The notes under the pieces: model-generated
Databases searched by the model: none
What the model saw: the letters and a program-made list of their open reading frames with translations, nothing else
What the model was told of the DNA's origin: nothing
NCBI RefSeq assembly: GCF_006516965.1
Contig: NZ_VHLH01000005.1
Coordinates: forward strand, 108,175 to 172,174
Direction: 5' to 3'
Source of the DNA: Pararhizobium mangrovi
GTDB lineage: Bacteria; Pseudomonadota; Alphaproteobacteria; Rhizobiales; Rhizobiaceae
Length of the DNA stretch: 64,000 nucleotides
Position numbers and translations under genes: made by a program
Shown here: positions 27,735-37,439 of the stretch, piece by piece
Numbering within the stretch: the first letter of the stretch is position 1
Layout of the letters: each line of letters begins with the position of its first letter

Positions 27735-30098
27735 TTATGCGAAGGCGTCGGGCGTCGTGCCGTTGATCGCGGCCCAGACGGATTGCGGCGTGGCCGGCAT
27801 GGTGAGGTCGTTGTGCCCGACGGCATCCGTCAGCGCGTTCATGAAGGCGGGCGGCGAACCGATCGCGCCCGCCTCGCCGCATCCCTTGATGCCGAGCGGG
27901 TTGCTCGTGCAGGGCGTCTCGGTCGTCGAAACCTTGAAGGACGGCAGGTCGTCGGCGCGCGGCATGCAGTAATCCTGATAACTCGCCGTGACGAGCTGGC
28001 CGGACTCGGCATCGTAGAGGCAGCCCTCGAGCATCGCTTGGCCGATGCCCTGAGCGATACCACCATGGACCTGACCCTCGACGATCGTCGGATTGATGAT
28101 CGTGCCGAAATCGTCTGCTGCGACGAACTGGATGATCTCGGTCCGGCCCGTTTCAGGATCGACCTCGACCTCGCAGATGTAGCAGCCGGCCGGGAAGGTG
28201 AAGTTCTGCGGATCGTAGAACGCACCTTCCTTCAGCCCGGGCTCCATGCCGTCCGGCAGGTTGTGGCCGGTATAGGCGGCGAGCGTCACCTCGTTCCAGG
28301 CAAGCGAGCGGTCCGTGCCGGCGACCTTCAGCGTGCCGTCCTCGATGACGATGTCGTTCTCGTCGGCCTCGAGCTGATGGGCGGCGATCTTCTTCGCCTT
28401 CGCCTCGACCTTGTCGAGCGCCTTGGCGATCGCCGACATGCCGACGGCGCCCGAGCGCGAGCCGTAGGTGCCCATGCCCATCTGCACCTTGTCGGTGTCG
28501 CCATGGACGATCGAGATGGAATCGATCGGCACGCCGATGCGGCCGGAAACGAGCTGGGCGAACGTCGTCTCGTGGCCCTGCCCATGGCTGTGCGACCCGG
28601 TCAGCACCTCGATGGTGCCGACGGCGTTCACCCGCACTTCGGCCGATTCCCACAGCCCGACGCCGGCGCCGAGCGATCCGACCGCCTTCGAAGGCGCGAT
28701 GCCGCAGGCCTCGATGTAGCAGCTCATGCCGATACCGCGCTTCATGCCCCGCTTTTCGGCCTCCGCCTTGCGCGCAGGAAACCCTTCGTAGTCGGCTTCC
28801 TTCAGGGCGGCGTCCAGCGAGGCGTCGAAATCGCCGGTGTCGTAGTTCATGATGACCGGCGTCTGGTGCGGGAACTCGCGAACGAAGTTCTTGCGCCGGA
28901 ACTCCGCCGGCGAAAGGCCGAGTTCGCGCGCGGCCGTCTCCATGATGCGCTCGACGACATAGGTCGCTTCCGGCCGCCCCGCCCCGCGATAGGCGTCGAC
29001 CGGCGCCGTGTTCGTGTAGGCCGTGCGCACATTGGCGTGCACGGCGGGAAAGGCGTACTGGCCCGAAAGCAGCGACGCGTAGAGATAGGTCGGCGTCGCC
29101 GAGGAAAAGAGCGACATGTAGGCGCCCAGATTGGCGACGGTGTCGACCTTCAGCCCGGTCACCTTGTGATCGGCGTCGGTCGCGAGCTTGACCGTCGTCA
29201 CGTGGTCGCGCCCGTGCGCGTCGGCGAGGAACGCCTCCGTGCGGTCGGCAACCCATTTGACCGGTACGCCGGTGCGCTTCGAGGCCCACAGGCACACGAT
29301 CTCTTCGGGGTAGATGTAGATCTTGGACCCGAAGCCGCCGCCGACGTCCGGCGCGATGATCCTGAGCTTGTTTTCAGGCGCGACGTTGTAGAACGCGCTC
29401 ATGACGAGGCGTGCGACATGCGGGTTCTGGCTCGTCGTCCAGCAGGTGTAGTGATCCTCGGCCGCGTTGTAGACGCCGAGTGCGGCGCGCGTTTCCATCG
29501 CGTTCGGGATCAGCCGGTTGTTGACGATCTTCATCTCGGTGATGTGCGCGGCGTTCTTCAGCGCCTCGTCCGTCTCCTCGCCGTTTCCGAGTTCCCAGTC
29601 GAAGATGAGATTGTTTTCGGCTTCGGGATGGATCTGCGGCGCGCCATCCTTCAGCGCATCGACGGCGCCGGTGACGGCAGGCAGTTCCTCGTAGTCGACC
29701 ACGACCGCATCGGCCGCATCGCGCGCCCGCGCCTTGCTGTCCGCCACGACGACCGCCACCGCGTCGCCGACATAGCGCACGCGATCCTCGGCAAGCGGGC
29801 GCCAGCGGCCCATGTTCATGGGCGAACCGTCCTTCGAATGGATCATCCACCCGCAGATGAGATCGCCGATCCCGTCCTCGGAGATCTGCTTGCCGTTGAG
29901 GATACCGATGACGCCGGGCATCCCCTCGGCCGCGGACGTGTCGATGCCGTTGATCTTCGCATGGGCATGCGGGCTGCGCACGAAGGCGGCGAACTTCATG
30001 CCGGGCACCACCATGTCGTCGACATAGCGGCCCTTGCCGGTGATGAACCGCTTGTCTTCCTTCCGCGCCACGCGGGCGCCGATGCCTTCGATACCCAT
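27735..30098 (-). CDS. coxL: Molybdenum hydroxylase large subunit, form II CoxL-like
   Basis: This 787-residue subunit holds the molybdenum-cytosine dinucleotide cofactor. Family marks are DVGGGFGSK, the active-site loop [14 protein letters not shown] near residue 370, [11 protein letters not shown], and a C-terminal [11 protein letters not shown] with the catalytic glutamate near residue 741. True (form I) CO dehydrogenases have AYxCSFR at the loop; AYRGAGR marks form II, whose role in CO oxidation is unproven. The S-L-M gene order is also that of form II clusters. It may act on an aldehyde or heterocycle. Start ATG 30098 has GGAGGAAA upstream. Confidence 0.92.
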   Translation of the reverse strand: MGIEGIGARVARKEDKRFITGKGRYVDDMVVPGMKFAAFVRSPHAHAKINGIDTSAAEGMPGVIGILNGKQISEDGIGDLICGWMIHSKDGSPMNMGRWRPLAEDRVRYVGDAVAVVVADSKARARDAADAVVVDYEELPAVTGAVDALKDGAPQIHPEAENNLIFDWELGNGEETDEALKNAAHITEMKIVNNRLIPNAMETRAALGVYNAAEDHYTCWTTSQNPHVARLVMSAFYNVAPENKLRIIAPDVGGGFGSKIYIYPEEIVCLWASKRTGVPVKWVADRTEAFLADAHGRDHVTTVKLATDADHKVTGLKVDTVANLGAYMSLFSSATPTYLYASLLSGQYAFPAVHANVRTAYTNTAPVDAYRGAGRPEATYVVERIMETAARELGLSPAEFRRKNFVREFPHQTPVIMNYDTGDFDASLDAALKEADYEGFPARKAEAEKRGMKRGIGMSCYIEACGIAPSKAVGSLGAGVGLWESAEVRVNAVGTIEVLTGSHSHGQGHETTFAQLVSGRIGVPIDSISIVHGDTDKVQMGMGTYGSRSGAVGMSAIAKALDKVEAKAKKIAAHQLEADENDIVIEDGTLKVAGTDRSLAWNEVTLAAYTGHNLPDGMEPGLKEGAFYDPQNFTFPAGCYICEVEVDPETGRTEIIQFVAADDFGTIINPTIVEGQVHGGIAQGIGQAMLEGCLYDAESGQLVTASYQDYCMPRADDLPSFKVSTTETPCTSNPLGIKGCGEAGAIGSPPAFMNALTDAVGHNDLTMPATPQSVWAAINGTTPDAFA

Positions 30099-30115
30099 GA
30101 TGTTTCCTCCGCTCT

Positions 30116-30289
30116 GTTTCGCTTGCGGCCGTACCGCGCCTCAAGGCGCTGGCCTCCGCGGGGGCGCGCCATCGGGCGCGACGGCCGGTCGGCCTTGCCC
30201 TGGTCGGGAAGTTTCCCTCCCGGTCGTTTCGCTCGCGGCCGTACCGCGCCTCAAGGCGCTGGCCTCCGCGAGGGCCGGTCGGCCTTGCC
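30116..30289. repeat. Two-copy compound repeat between coxS and coxL
   Basis: A 45-base sequence at 30116-30160 recurs at 30226-30270 with a single difference (T at 30124, C at 30234). A second 17-base block, GGCCGGTCGGCCTTGCC, follows each copy (30183-30199 and 30273-30289); after the first copy 22 bases intervene, after the second only 2. Inside each long copy GCGCCTCAAGGCGC can form a small hairpin. The 273-base gap between coxS and coxL is long for an operon and holds little else. Confidence 0.8.
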
Positions 30290-30371
30290 TCACTTCGCTC
30301 GGAACGGCTCCTTCCGAACGTTGTTTTATGCGGCTACGCGCTGCCCGAGGCGGGCGCGGCGGCTGCCGGGG

Positions 30372-30860
30372 TTACTCGGCGGCCTCGCGCATGCCGCTCA
30401 TCTCTTCGTTGGCGGCGAGGATCGCCTTGACGATGTTCTGGTAGCCGGTGCAGCGGCAGATATTGCCTTCGAGGTCGTGGCGCACCGTCTTCTCGTCGAG
30501 ATCGCCGTCGTGTCGGCGGATCATGTCGATCGCCGTCATGATCATGCCCGGGGTGCAATAGCCGCACTGGAGACCGTGATGCTCTCGGAACGCCGCCTGG
30601 ACGGGATGCAGCTCGTCGCCCTTCGCCACGCCCTCGATCGTCGTGACGGCGGAATCTTCCGCCTGAACGGCGAGCATGGTGCAGCTCTTCACCGCGCGGC
30701 CGTCGACATGCACGACGCAGGCACCACACTGCGAGGTGTCGCAGCCGACATGCGTGCCCGTCAGGCCGAGATTTTCCCGCAGGAACTGGACGAGCAGGGT
30801 CCGGTCCTCGACCTCCCCGCTTACTTCGCGCCCGTTGACCGTCATCGTTACGTTCGACAT
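30372..30860 (-). CDS. coxS: Molybdenum hydroxylase, [2Fe-2S] small subunit (CoxS-like)
   Basis: A 162-residue iron-sulfur subunit with two [2Fe-2S] clusters: a plant-ferredoxin type in the N-terminal half ([16 protein letters not shown] ... SC) and a helical type in the C-terminal half (CGYCTPGMI and CRCTGY). It links the molybdenum and FAD subunits. It is the first gene of the cluster; ATG 30860 has GGGAGAG upstream. No accessory genes (coxD/E/F/G) are seen in the window. Confidence 0.93.
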   Translation of the reverse strand: MSNVTMTVNGREVSGEVEDRTLLVQFLRENLGLTGTHVGCDTSQCGACVVHVDGRAVKSCTMLAVQAEDSAVTTIEGVAKGDELHPVQAAFREHHGLQCGYCTPGMIMTAIDMIRRHDGDLDEKTVRHDLEGNICRCTGYQNIVKAILAANEEMSGMREAAE

Positions 30861-30987
30861 TGCGTTCTCTCTCCCTGGGGCGTTTGGTTCGGCATCATTT
30901 TCCTTTTTGTCCTCGCATGCAAGCACGCCGTTGAATACCGGCCCACACCTTTCGGTGTTCGTTCCGATGCACGCGAAGACAGGCGGA

Positions 30988-32010
30988 TCAGCCGCGGCTG
31001 AAGGCGTATTCGGTATGCTGGACGAGGCGTTCGCCGGGACGCAGCACGACGCTCGGAAATGCCGAATGGTTCGGCGCGTCGGGCCAGCCCTGCGCTTCCA
31101 GGCAGAGACCGGCGCACGGGCCGTAGGGCATGCCGTCGAGGCCGGGCGCATTCTCCTTGAGCTTGAAGCCCATGTAGAAGACGAGCCCCGGCTCCGAGGT
31201 CGAAACGTCGAGCCGCACGCCCGAGCGCGGGCTGCGCACGCTCGCCACGCGTCGCACCGGACCGCGCTCGCGCGACAGGCAGAAGGCGTGGTCGTAGAGC
31301 ACTTGCTCACCGTCCTCCTCCAGACGGATCGGGCGCATGCGGCGGAAATCGAACGGCGTGCCGTCGACGGAACGGATCTCGCCGGTCGGGATCTGGTCGG
31401 GACGCGTCGGCAGATAGGCTTCCGCCGCCATCTCAAGCTCGTGGTCGACGATGGAGGCCGAATCATCGAGCGTGAAATAGCTGTGATTGGTGAGGTTGAC
31501 GATCGTCGGGCGATCGGTCTCGGCCGTCAGCGTCACCGCCAGCGCACCGGCCGGCGTCAGCGTATAGGTGCAGCTCAGGCGGCAGTCGCCCGGATAGCCG
31601 GCATGCCCGTCGGGGTCGTCGAGTTCGAGGCGGACGCTGTCGCCCGAAAGGTCGGCGATCGTCCATACGCGGCGGCTGGTGCCGCGCGTGCCGCCATGCA
31701 GGTGGTTCTCGCCCTCGTTCCGGTCGAGCTGGACGGTTTCGCCATCGAGGGTGAAGCGGCCGCGATCGATGCGACCGGCGAAGCGGCCGGGCGTCGCGCC
31801 GAAATGCGGCGAGAAACGCTCGTAGCTCGCGAAGTCGGGGTAGCCGAGCACCAGCGGATGGGCATGGCCCGAAAGGCGCAGATCCTGCACCGCCGCGCCC
31901 CAGGTGATGATGTTGGCCGTCAGGCCGCCGGCCGAAAGCTGGACGCGGTGAACCGGCTCGCCCGTGCTCGTCGTACCGAATGGATGTGCTCCGTCGGTTC
32001 CTTCACCCAT
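30988..32010 (-). CDS. Aldose 1-epimerase (galactose mutarotase family)
   Basis: This 340-residue protein interconverts the alpha and beta anomers of aldoses. It shows the family's histidines in NHLHGGTRG and TNHSYF and the C-terminal glutamate in [13 protein letters not shown]. It has no signal peptide. It stands 168 bases downstream of the sugar ABC fusion gene on the same strand, which suggests that the imported sugar enters as one anomer and is mutarotated for metabolism. Start ATG 32010 has GGGAGCG upstream. Confidence 0.9.
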   Translation of the reverse strand: MGEGTDGAHPFGTTSTGEPVHRVQLSAGGLTANIITWGAAVQDLRLSGHAHPLVLGYPDFASYERFSPHFGATPGRFAGRIDRGRFTLDGETVQLDRNEGENHLHGGTRGTSRRVWTIADLSGDSVRLELDDPDGHAGYPGDCRLSCTYTLTPAGALAVTLTAETDRPTIVNLTNHSYFTLDDSASIVDHELEMAAEAYLPTRPDQIPTGEIRSVDGTPFDFRRMRPIRLEEDGEQVLYDHAFCLSRERGPVRRVASVRSPRSGVRLDVSTSEPGLVFYMGFKLKENAPGLDGMPYGPCAGLCLEAQGWPDAPNHSAFPSVVLRPGERLVQHTEYAFSRG

Positions 32011-32178
32011 GTGTGTCGCTCCCGTTGGTTGATTGCGGCGACGATCCGCCGTTCGTTCGCCCGTACCGGCAGGTCGAGGCGGCATCCGCGCTCGCCGTGC
32101 CGCACGATCGGCTTTGCCGGCTTCAAGCCCGCAGCCGGCGCATGGTTCCACGCGCCGGCATCGAGGAGCGTGGTCGGA

Positions 32179-34266
32179 CTAGCGAGCGCCACCGCCGCGA
32201 CGGCGCACCACGACGTCGACCGTGATCGACGCGACGAGCACGACGGCGGTCGCCATGAACTGAACGGCGGCGGAAAGGCCGAGAAGTGCCATGCCGTTGA
32301 CGATGGACGCGATGACGATACCGCCGAGCACGGCGTGCAGCGGATGGCCGCGACCGCCGAAGAGGGACGTTCCGCCGATGACCGCCGTCGCCACCACGTA
32401 GAGAACGATGGTGCCGCCGTCGAAGCTCGTCGACATCGATTGCAGGCGCGAGGCGTAGATGATGCCGCCGACGCCGGCCGTCATGGCCGCGAGCACGAAG
32501 GCGGCCGTTCGGATGTTGGCGAGCGAGATGCCGGCGCGCCGCGCCGCCTCCGCATTGCCGCCGATGGCGTAGATGTAGCGCCCGAAGCGAGTGCGACCGA
32601 GCACGGTCGACCACAGCACGAGCACGGCGAAGACGATCGGGATCACCCATGGCATGCCGGAGAAGGGAAAGGCCGGATTGCCACGCTGGATGTTGCAGAT
32701 GACGACCAGCACGATGCCGGCGAGTGCGGCCGCGGCGATCTTGACGACGACGAGCCCGTCCGGCGGCGTGACGAGGCCGCTCTTCTTGCGCTGGTTGTGG
32801 CGCAGCGTCGTCGTCGCGGCGTAGACGACGAGCACGACGATCATCAGCGTCCAGCCGACGAGCGGCGACAGCGTGCCGTTGGCGAGGTTGTTGATCGTCT
32901 GGTTCGGGATCGGGATCGTGCCGCCGGTGCCGAGCAGGACGATCATGACGCCCTGGAAGCCGAGAAGGCCGGCAAGCGTCACGACGAATGACGGCAGCTT
33001 GAGGCGCGTGATGAGCGAGCCCTGGACGAGGCCGATGAAGGCCGTCACCACGAGGGCGGCAAGGATCGCGGCCCACCAGGGCCATGCCATGCCGGGCTGG
33101 ACGAGCTCGGTCACGACGACGCCGCCGATGCCGGCGACGAAGCCGAGCGACAGGTCGATCTCGCCCAGAAGCAGCACGAAGACCTGCCCCATGCCGATCA
33201 GCATGAACACCGAACCCTGAACGAGCAGGTTGACGATGTTGCCGGCCGAAAGGAAGTTCGCGTTCTGCGACTGGAAGATGGCGCCGATCAGCACGAGGCC
33301 GAGAACGACCGGCAGCACGCCGCTCTGGCCGGCCTTGATCCGCGACCACGCGCTCTTGAGATATTCGCCGAAGCTCTGCGTGCCGGAATGGGTGGAGATA
33401 TAGGTCTCCACGGCTTCCGATTTCGGCGTGTTGTCTTCGTGCGCGTTGACGTCGTCGGCCGCCTTTTCGAGCTCTTCGGCGCCGGTCGCCTCGTGCTTCT
33501 TCTCCGGCACGGTGCGCTCGGTTCGCCCGCTTGTCATCAGGTCGACGATCATCGACTGGTCGAACTTCGAGGCCGGGCCCTCGGCGACCATCTGGCCGAG
33601 CCTGAGGACCGCGATGCGGTCGGACACGGCGAAGACGTCGTTCATGTTGTGCGAGATCATGACGACGGCGAGGCCCTGGTCGGCGAGGCGGCGCACCAGC
33701 GCCAGCACCTGGCGGGTCTGCGCCACGCCGAGGGCGGCGGTCGGCTCGTCGAGGATGACGAGCTTGGAATTCCACATCACCGCCTTGGCGACGGCGATCG
33801 ACTGGCGCTGACCGCCCGAAAGCGAATCGACGTCCTGGCGCACGGAACGCACGGTGCGCACGTGCAGATCGGCGAGCGTGCTGGTCGCCGCGCGCTCCAT
33901 CTCGTCCTCGTCGAGGAAACGCTTCGAGACCCGTTCGCGGCCGAGGAACATGTTCTCGACGACGTCGAGATTGTCGCACAGCGCGAGGTCCTGGTAGACG
34001 ATCTCGATGCCGAGGGCGGCGGAATCCTTCGGGCTGCGGATATGGACCTTCTCGCCTTCCCAGAAGATGTCGCCCGAACTCGCCTCGAAGATGCCGGCGA
34101 TGGTCTTCGTCAGGACCGACTTGCCCGCCCCGTTGTCGCCGACGAGTGCGGTGACCTTGCCGATGGGAACGTCGAAATCGACGCCGGCAAGCGCCTGCAC
34201 CGCTCCGAAGTGCTTCTCGACGTTTCTGAGCCGCAGGAGCGGCATGCCGGTTTCGTCTTCACTCAT
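32179..34266 (-). CDS. Sugar ABC transporter: ATPase and permease fused in one protein
   Basis: A single 695-codon frame encodes both membrane-coupled parts of a sugar importer. Residues 1-255 are one ATP-binding cassette of the FrcA/XylG type (Walker A GDNGAGKS at 43-50, signature LSGGQ at 149-153, Walker B LVILDEP ending at 175, switch histidine 206). A charged linker spans about 256-315. Residues 318-690 are a XylH-like permease with about ten membrane segments ([15 protein letters not shown] is the family motif). In known relatives these are separate genes, and sugar ATPases of this class usually have two cassettes. Start ATG 34266. Confidence 0.9.
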   Translation of the reverse strand: MSEDETGMPLLRLRNVEKHFGAVQALAGVDFDVPIGKVTALVGDNGAGKSVLTKTIAGIFEASSGDIFWEGEKVHIRSPKDSAALGIEIVYQDLALCDNLDVVENMFLGRERVSKRFLDEDEMERAATSTLADLHVRTVRSVRQDVDSLSGGQRQSIAVAKAVMWNSKLVILDEPTAALGVAQTRQVLALVRRLADQGLAVVMISHNMNDVFAVSDRIAVLRLGQMVAEGPASKFDQSMIVDLMTSGRTERTVPEKKHEATGAEELEKAADDVNAHEDNTPKSEAVETYISTHSGTQSFGEYLKSAWSRIKAGQSGVLPVVLGLVLIGAIFQSQNANFLSAGNIVNLLVQGSVFMLIGMGQVFVLLLGEIDLSLGFVAGIGGVVVTELVQPGMAWPWWAAILAALVVTAFIGLVQGSLITRLKLPSFVVTLAGLLGFQGVMIVLLGTGGTIPIPNQTINNLANGTLSPLVGWTLMIVVLVVYAATTTLRHNQRKKSGLVTPPDGLVVVKIAAAALAGIVLVVICNIQRGNPAFPFSGMPWVIPIVFAVLVLWSTVLGRTRFGRYIYAIGGNAEAARRAGISLANIRTAAFVLAAMTAGVGGIIYASRLQSMSTSFDGGTIVLYVVATAVIGGTSLFGGRGHPLHAVLGGIVIASIVNGMALLGLSAAVQFMATAVVLVASITVDVVVRRRGGGAR

Positions 34267-34348
34267 GATACACGCAAATCCCAAGGCCTGCGGGCGACGC
34301 AGCACTCGGGAGGCCGCCGTTCCGCAACACATGAAAACATGGATTCGA

Positions 34349-34424
34349 GACCGCCGGGCCGGGCTCGGCCACGGCGGTCCCCAAACGTCTCGTCACACGG
34401 TGCGGCACGTTACGCGCCGCACCG
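34349..34424 (-). terminator. Two intercistronic hairpins between binding-protein and fusion genes
   Basis: Two perfect stems lie in the 184-base gap: CGGTGCGGC with GCCGCACCG (34398-34406 and 34416-34424, 9-base loop) and GACCGCCG with CGGCGGTC (34349-34356 and 34372-34379, 15-base loop). Neither has a U tail. Such stems usually trim transcription or protect the upstream mRNA, raising binding protein over membrane parts; here that is inference. Confidence 0.55.
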
Positions 34425-34450
34425 GAAGGATCGAAAGGCCGGATGCGACC

Positions 34451-35704
34451 TTACTTGGAGGAGGTCGAGATGCCGGCCTTCTTGCAGGCGTCGGCGTAAT
34501 TGCCGGCACACAGCTTGGACGGATCGACGAAGTTGTCCTTGACGACGGTGTCGTTCATGTTGTCCGGCGTTACCCAGATCGAGCTGACGAGCACGGACGG
34601 AACGGCGTTGCCGCCCTTCGAGTCCTCGGTCGAGCCGCTGACGAGGCCCTGCGGGGGCTTCTGATCGGCCCGGAGGTAGAGCGCCAGCGCGGCAGCCGCC
34701 TGCGCTTCCTTGTAGATCGGCTTGTAGACCGTGCCGCACTGGTAGCCGGCGAGCACGTTCTGCAGACCCGTCAACGTGGCGTCCTGGCCGGTCGTCGGGA
34801 ACTTGTTCGCCGGCACGTTGATCGACTTGAGGTAGGAGATCACCGCGTTGGCGTTGTCGTCGTTCGGCGTCACCACGGAATTGATGTTGTTGTGCGCCGT
34901 CATCTGCTGCTCGAAGGTCGTCCGCGCCTTGGACGGATCCCAGGTGCCGGCCGGCTCGCCGACCTTGGTCCAGTCGCCGCCGTCGAACTTGGACTTCAGG
35001 ACGCCGTTGTAGCCCTTGGCGAAGAGCGTGGCGTTGTTGTCCGTCGCCGCACCGTCCATGATGAGCACGTTCGGGCTCTTCACGCCCCAGTCCTGCACGC
35101 ACTTGACGAAGCCCTGGCCGATCTTCTTGCCGACGTCCTCGTTGTCGAAGGAGACGTAGTAGTCACGATTGCCGCCGACCGTCAGGCGGTCGTAGTCGAT
35201 GACCGGAACGCCGTGTTCCTTAGCGTAATTCTCGACGGACGCGCCGACGCCCGAGGAGATCGGGTCGACGAGCAGCACCTTCGCCCCTTGGGAGATCGCC
35301 GACTGCGCCTGGGTGAGCTGGGTCGATTCCGACCCTTGCGCATTGGTGATCGTGTAGTCGTCCTTGGAAAGGCCGGCCTTGTCGAACGCCTTCTGGAGGT
35401 AGGGCGCGTCGAACGAGGTGTAGCGTGCCGAGGTCGTGGTCTCCGGCAGAAGGATGCCGATCTTGCCCTTGCCGTTCTTGGCGACGTCCTGAAGCTTTTC
35501 CATCGCGGAGAAGCTGGAGTCGAACGAATCGGACGAGACCGCGCCGGAGCCCGATGAACTGTCGCTCTGCATGGAGCTGGAATTCGACGAGTCGCCGTTG
35601 TCGCTCTGCGCCACGGCGACGGCGGCAGAGGCGCCGACCATCATGCCGGCGAAGGCAAGCATGCTGACACCCTTCTTGAGGTGCGAAACTGTAAGCACGT
35701 TCAT
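34451..35704 (-). CDS. Sugar ABC transporter substrate-binding protein (XylF-like)
   Basis: This 417-residue periplasmic protein has a signal peptide ending near AVAVAQS, then a serine- and aspartate-rich linker of about 45 residues before the type 1 periplasmic-binding fold (IGILLPETTTSARYTSFDAPYLQKAF onward). The mature domain resembles xylose-binding proteins (TTGQDATLTGLQNVLAGYQCGTVYKP). The start is ATG 35704 behind GGAGGA. It is the first gene of the importer operon, followed by the fused ATPase-permease. Xylose is a guess; another pentose or hexose is possible. Confidence 0.9.
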   Translation of the reverse strand: MNVLTVSHLKKGVSMLAFAGMMVGASAAVAVAQSDNGDSSNSSSMQSDSSSGSGAVSSDSFDSSFSAMEKLQDVAKNGKGKIGILLPETTTSARYTSFDAPYLQKAFDKAGLSKDDYTITNAQGSESTQLTQAQSAISQGAKVLLVDPISSGVGASVENYAKEHGVPVIDYDRLTVGGNRDYYVSFDNEDVGKKIGQGFVKCVQDWGVKSPNVLIMDGAATDNNATLFAKGYNGVLKSKFDGGDWTKVGEPAGTWDPSKARTTFEQQMTAHNNINSVVTPNDDNANAVISYLKSINVPANKFPTTGQDATLTGLQNVLAGYQCGTVYKPIYKEAQAAAALALYLRADQKPPQGLVSGSTEDSKGGNAVPSVLVSSIWVTPDNMNDTVVKDNFVDPSKLCAGNYADACKKAGISTSSK

Positions 35705-35831
35705 GAGTTCCTCCTTGTGATAAACTCCCGAATCCCGCCGCTCGCACGACGGGAAACCCGCTTCCACCATCGCTGGCAACCAAAACGGGCGGAATGACGC
35801 CGAGTCGTATACCGGCAGCACCCTGCGATGT

Positions 35832-35844
35832 CGATTATAAATCG
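35832..35844 (-). promoter_or_regulatory. Operator-like palindrome over a TATAAT box upstream of the sugar importer
   Basis: CGATT-ATA-AATCG is a perfect 5+3+5 palindrome, and on the minus strand it contains TATAAT (35839-35834), 128 bases ahead of the binding-protein start. A LacI- or ROK-type repressor site over a -10 box would be normal for a sugar operon, but no regulator gene is adjacent and I see no clear -35 hexamer at the right distance. Confidence 0.3.
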
Positions 35845-35986
35845 GTTGAATTGGTCACGCCGGTTAACGGCCTGCGGCGAAAAGGCGCGAAAGTCCGGCA
35901 CCGGTTCCAACGAGGCGGGCACGACCGAAACCCACCGAAACGGGGCAGGACGGGGCCGTGCAGGGGCGCGCGGCAGAGCGCCGGTG

Positions 35987-36442
35987 CTAACGCGGCCGCT
36001 GATATTTGACGAAAGGCGTGGCCTCGCCGATGCGATCGTAGAGCTTGCGCGCGCGATGGTTGAAGTCCTGCGTCAGCCAGTAGACCGAAGGCGCGCCCTC
36101 GGCGTCCGCGCGAGCGTAGACCGCCTCGATCAGCGCCCTGCCGACGCCGGTTCCGCGCGCCTGTGGATCGCAGTAGAGATCCTGCAGGTAGCACACGTTC
36201 TCGCATCGCCAGCAATGGCGATGGAAAAGGTAGTGCACGAGACCAACTGCCTCGCCGTTTCGTTCGGCGATCAGGCCGCACGGCTCGAATGGCCCGTCGT
36301 CCCCGGTAATCCGGCGAAAGGTTTCGGCATAGATGTCCTCGGCCACTTCGCTCTCGTAGAAGGCGAGGTAGCCGGTCCAAAGCCGCCGCCACTCCGCCTC
36401 GTCGGCAGCGTCGAGAGGGCGTATGCGAAGGTCGTCGGTCAT
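35987..36442 (-). CDS. GNAT-family N-acetyltransferase
   Basis: The 151-residue protein has the GNAT fold: acceptor part at the N-terminus (IRPLDAADEAEWRRLWTGYLAFY), then the acetyl-CoA motif A with DLYCDPQARGTGVGRALIEAVYARA, and a late asparagine/tyrosine pair (FNHRARKLYDRIG). The substrate could be a small amine or a peptide terminus; it cannot be told by eye. It is divergent from otsB. Confidence 0.88.
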   Translation of the reverse strand: MTDDLRIRPLDAADEAEWRRLWTGYLAFYESEVAEDIYAETFRRITGDDGPFEPCGLIAERNGEAVGLVHYLFHRHCWRCENVCYLQDLYCDPQARGTGVGRALIEAVYARADAEGAPSVYWLTQDFNHRARKLYDRIGEATPFVKYQRPR

Positions 36443-36621
36443 CGGTCTCCGTCATGATTTCGAGCGCACCGGACGGTCCGGGCGCCACCGGGAGAAAGCC
36501 TAGTTGCCGTCCATCTTCCGCACAAGCACCGCTTCCGCACGAGCCGAGCGGCGTGCGGACGATGGACGACGTTTTCGAAAACCCATTTCGCCTTTCCGGC
36601 AAGCGGAGTAGGCTCACGCCC

Positions 36622-37365
36622 ATGACCGAGGCCGCTCCCCCGTTTCCCGATCCCGCATCCCACGCGATCTTCCTCGATTTCGACGGTACGCTCGTCGATT
36701 TTGCCGAGGATCCCGAGGCCGTGACGCTCGATACGCCTGTCCGCGAAACGCTCGACCGGCTGCACACCCGCTTTTCCGGCGCGCTGGCGCTCGTGAGCGG
36801 ACGCGCCGTCGCCTCGCTCGATCGGCTGACGGCACCGCTTCGCCTGCCGGCGGCCGGCGTCCACGGGCTGGAGATGCGCGTCCGCGATACCGTGACCACC
36901 AACGAGGAGGAGGCGGCACGGCTGAAGCCGGCACGCGCGCTTCTCGAGCGTGAGATGGGCGACGGCGAGCGCATCCGCGTCGAGGACAAGGGAGGCGCGA
37001 TCGTGCTGCACTATCGCGGCGCGCCCGAGGCGGCCGACCGCGCGCGTACGCTTGCCGAGGCCGCGGCCGGTGAGGACGTGGGGCTCGTCGCCACGTCCGG
37101 CCACGCGATCGCCGAGATCCGCCCGAAGGCGATCACCAAGGCCGGCGCGATCGCCATGTTACTCGACCATGCGCCGTTCGCCGGCCGGCTTCCCGTCTTT
37201 CTCGGCGACGACGTGACCGACGAGGACGGCTTCAGGGCCGCGCAGGACGCGGGCGGCTACGGCATCAAGGTCGGCGAGGGCGAAACCGCGGCGCGGTACC
37301 GCCTTGCCTCGATCGCCGCAGTCCACGAATGGTTGGCATCCGGATGCGCCGAGACCGGCGCATAA
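36622..37365 (+). CDS. otsB: Trehalose-6-phosphate phosphatase
   Basis: This 247-residue HAD-superfamily enzyme removes phosphate from trehalose 6-phosphate. The nucleophile and acid/base aspartates are D19 and D21 in FLDFDGTL, and the metal-binding motif is GDDVTDEDGF near the C-terminus. It lies 74 bases upstream of otsA, which makes its substrate. The ATG at 36622 best fits the family's short N-terminus; in-frame starts at 36454 and 36562 would add residues of poor coding character. Confidence 0.93.
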   Translation: MTEAAPPFPDPASHAIFLDFDGTLVDFAEDPEAVTLDTPVRETLDRLHTRFSGALALVSGRAVASLDRLTAPLRLPAAGVHGLEMRVRDTVTTNEEEAARLKPARALLEREMGDGERIRVEDKGGAIVLHYRGAPEAADRARTLAEAAAGEDVGLVATSGHAIAEIRPKAITKAGAIAMLLDHAPFAGRLPVFLGDDVTDEDGFRAAQDAGGYGIKVGEGETAARYRLASIAAVHEWLASGCAETGA

Positions 37366-37381
37366 GAACGTCCGCACGGGC

Positions 37382-37407
37382 GGAACCTCGCTTTCGCCCG
37401 GCGCGTT
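37382..37407 (+). promoter_or_regulatory. EcfG-type general-stress promoter of otsA
   Basis: GGAAC at 37382-37386 and CGTT at 37404-37407 are separated by exactly 17 bases, a full match to the alphaproteobacterial EcfG (RpoE2) consensus GGAAC-N16/17-CGTT. Transcription would start about 25 bases before the otsA ATG, leaving just enough room for the GGGACGGGA ribosome site. Trehalose synthesis under EcfG control is known in rhizobia. Confidence 0.75.
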
Positions 37408-37439
37408 GATCGCGGCAGCAAGGGACGGGAAACGCGCAT

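Noticed and set aside
27735..30860. Naming the cox cluster as an aerobic CO dehydrogenase
   Set aside because: The active-site loop is AYRGAGR (form II) and accessory genes are absent, so only the subunit family is claimed.
27708..31001. A 1097-codon frame on the plus strand across the cox cluster
   Set aside because: Antisense shadow of coxM, coxL and coxS; no recognisable domain and codon bias belongs to the other strand.
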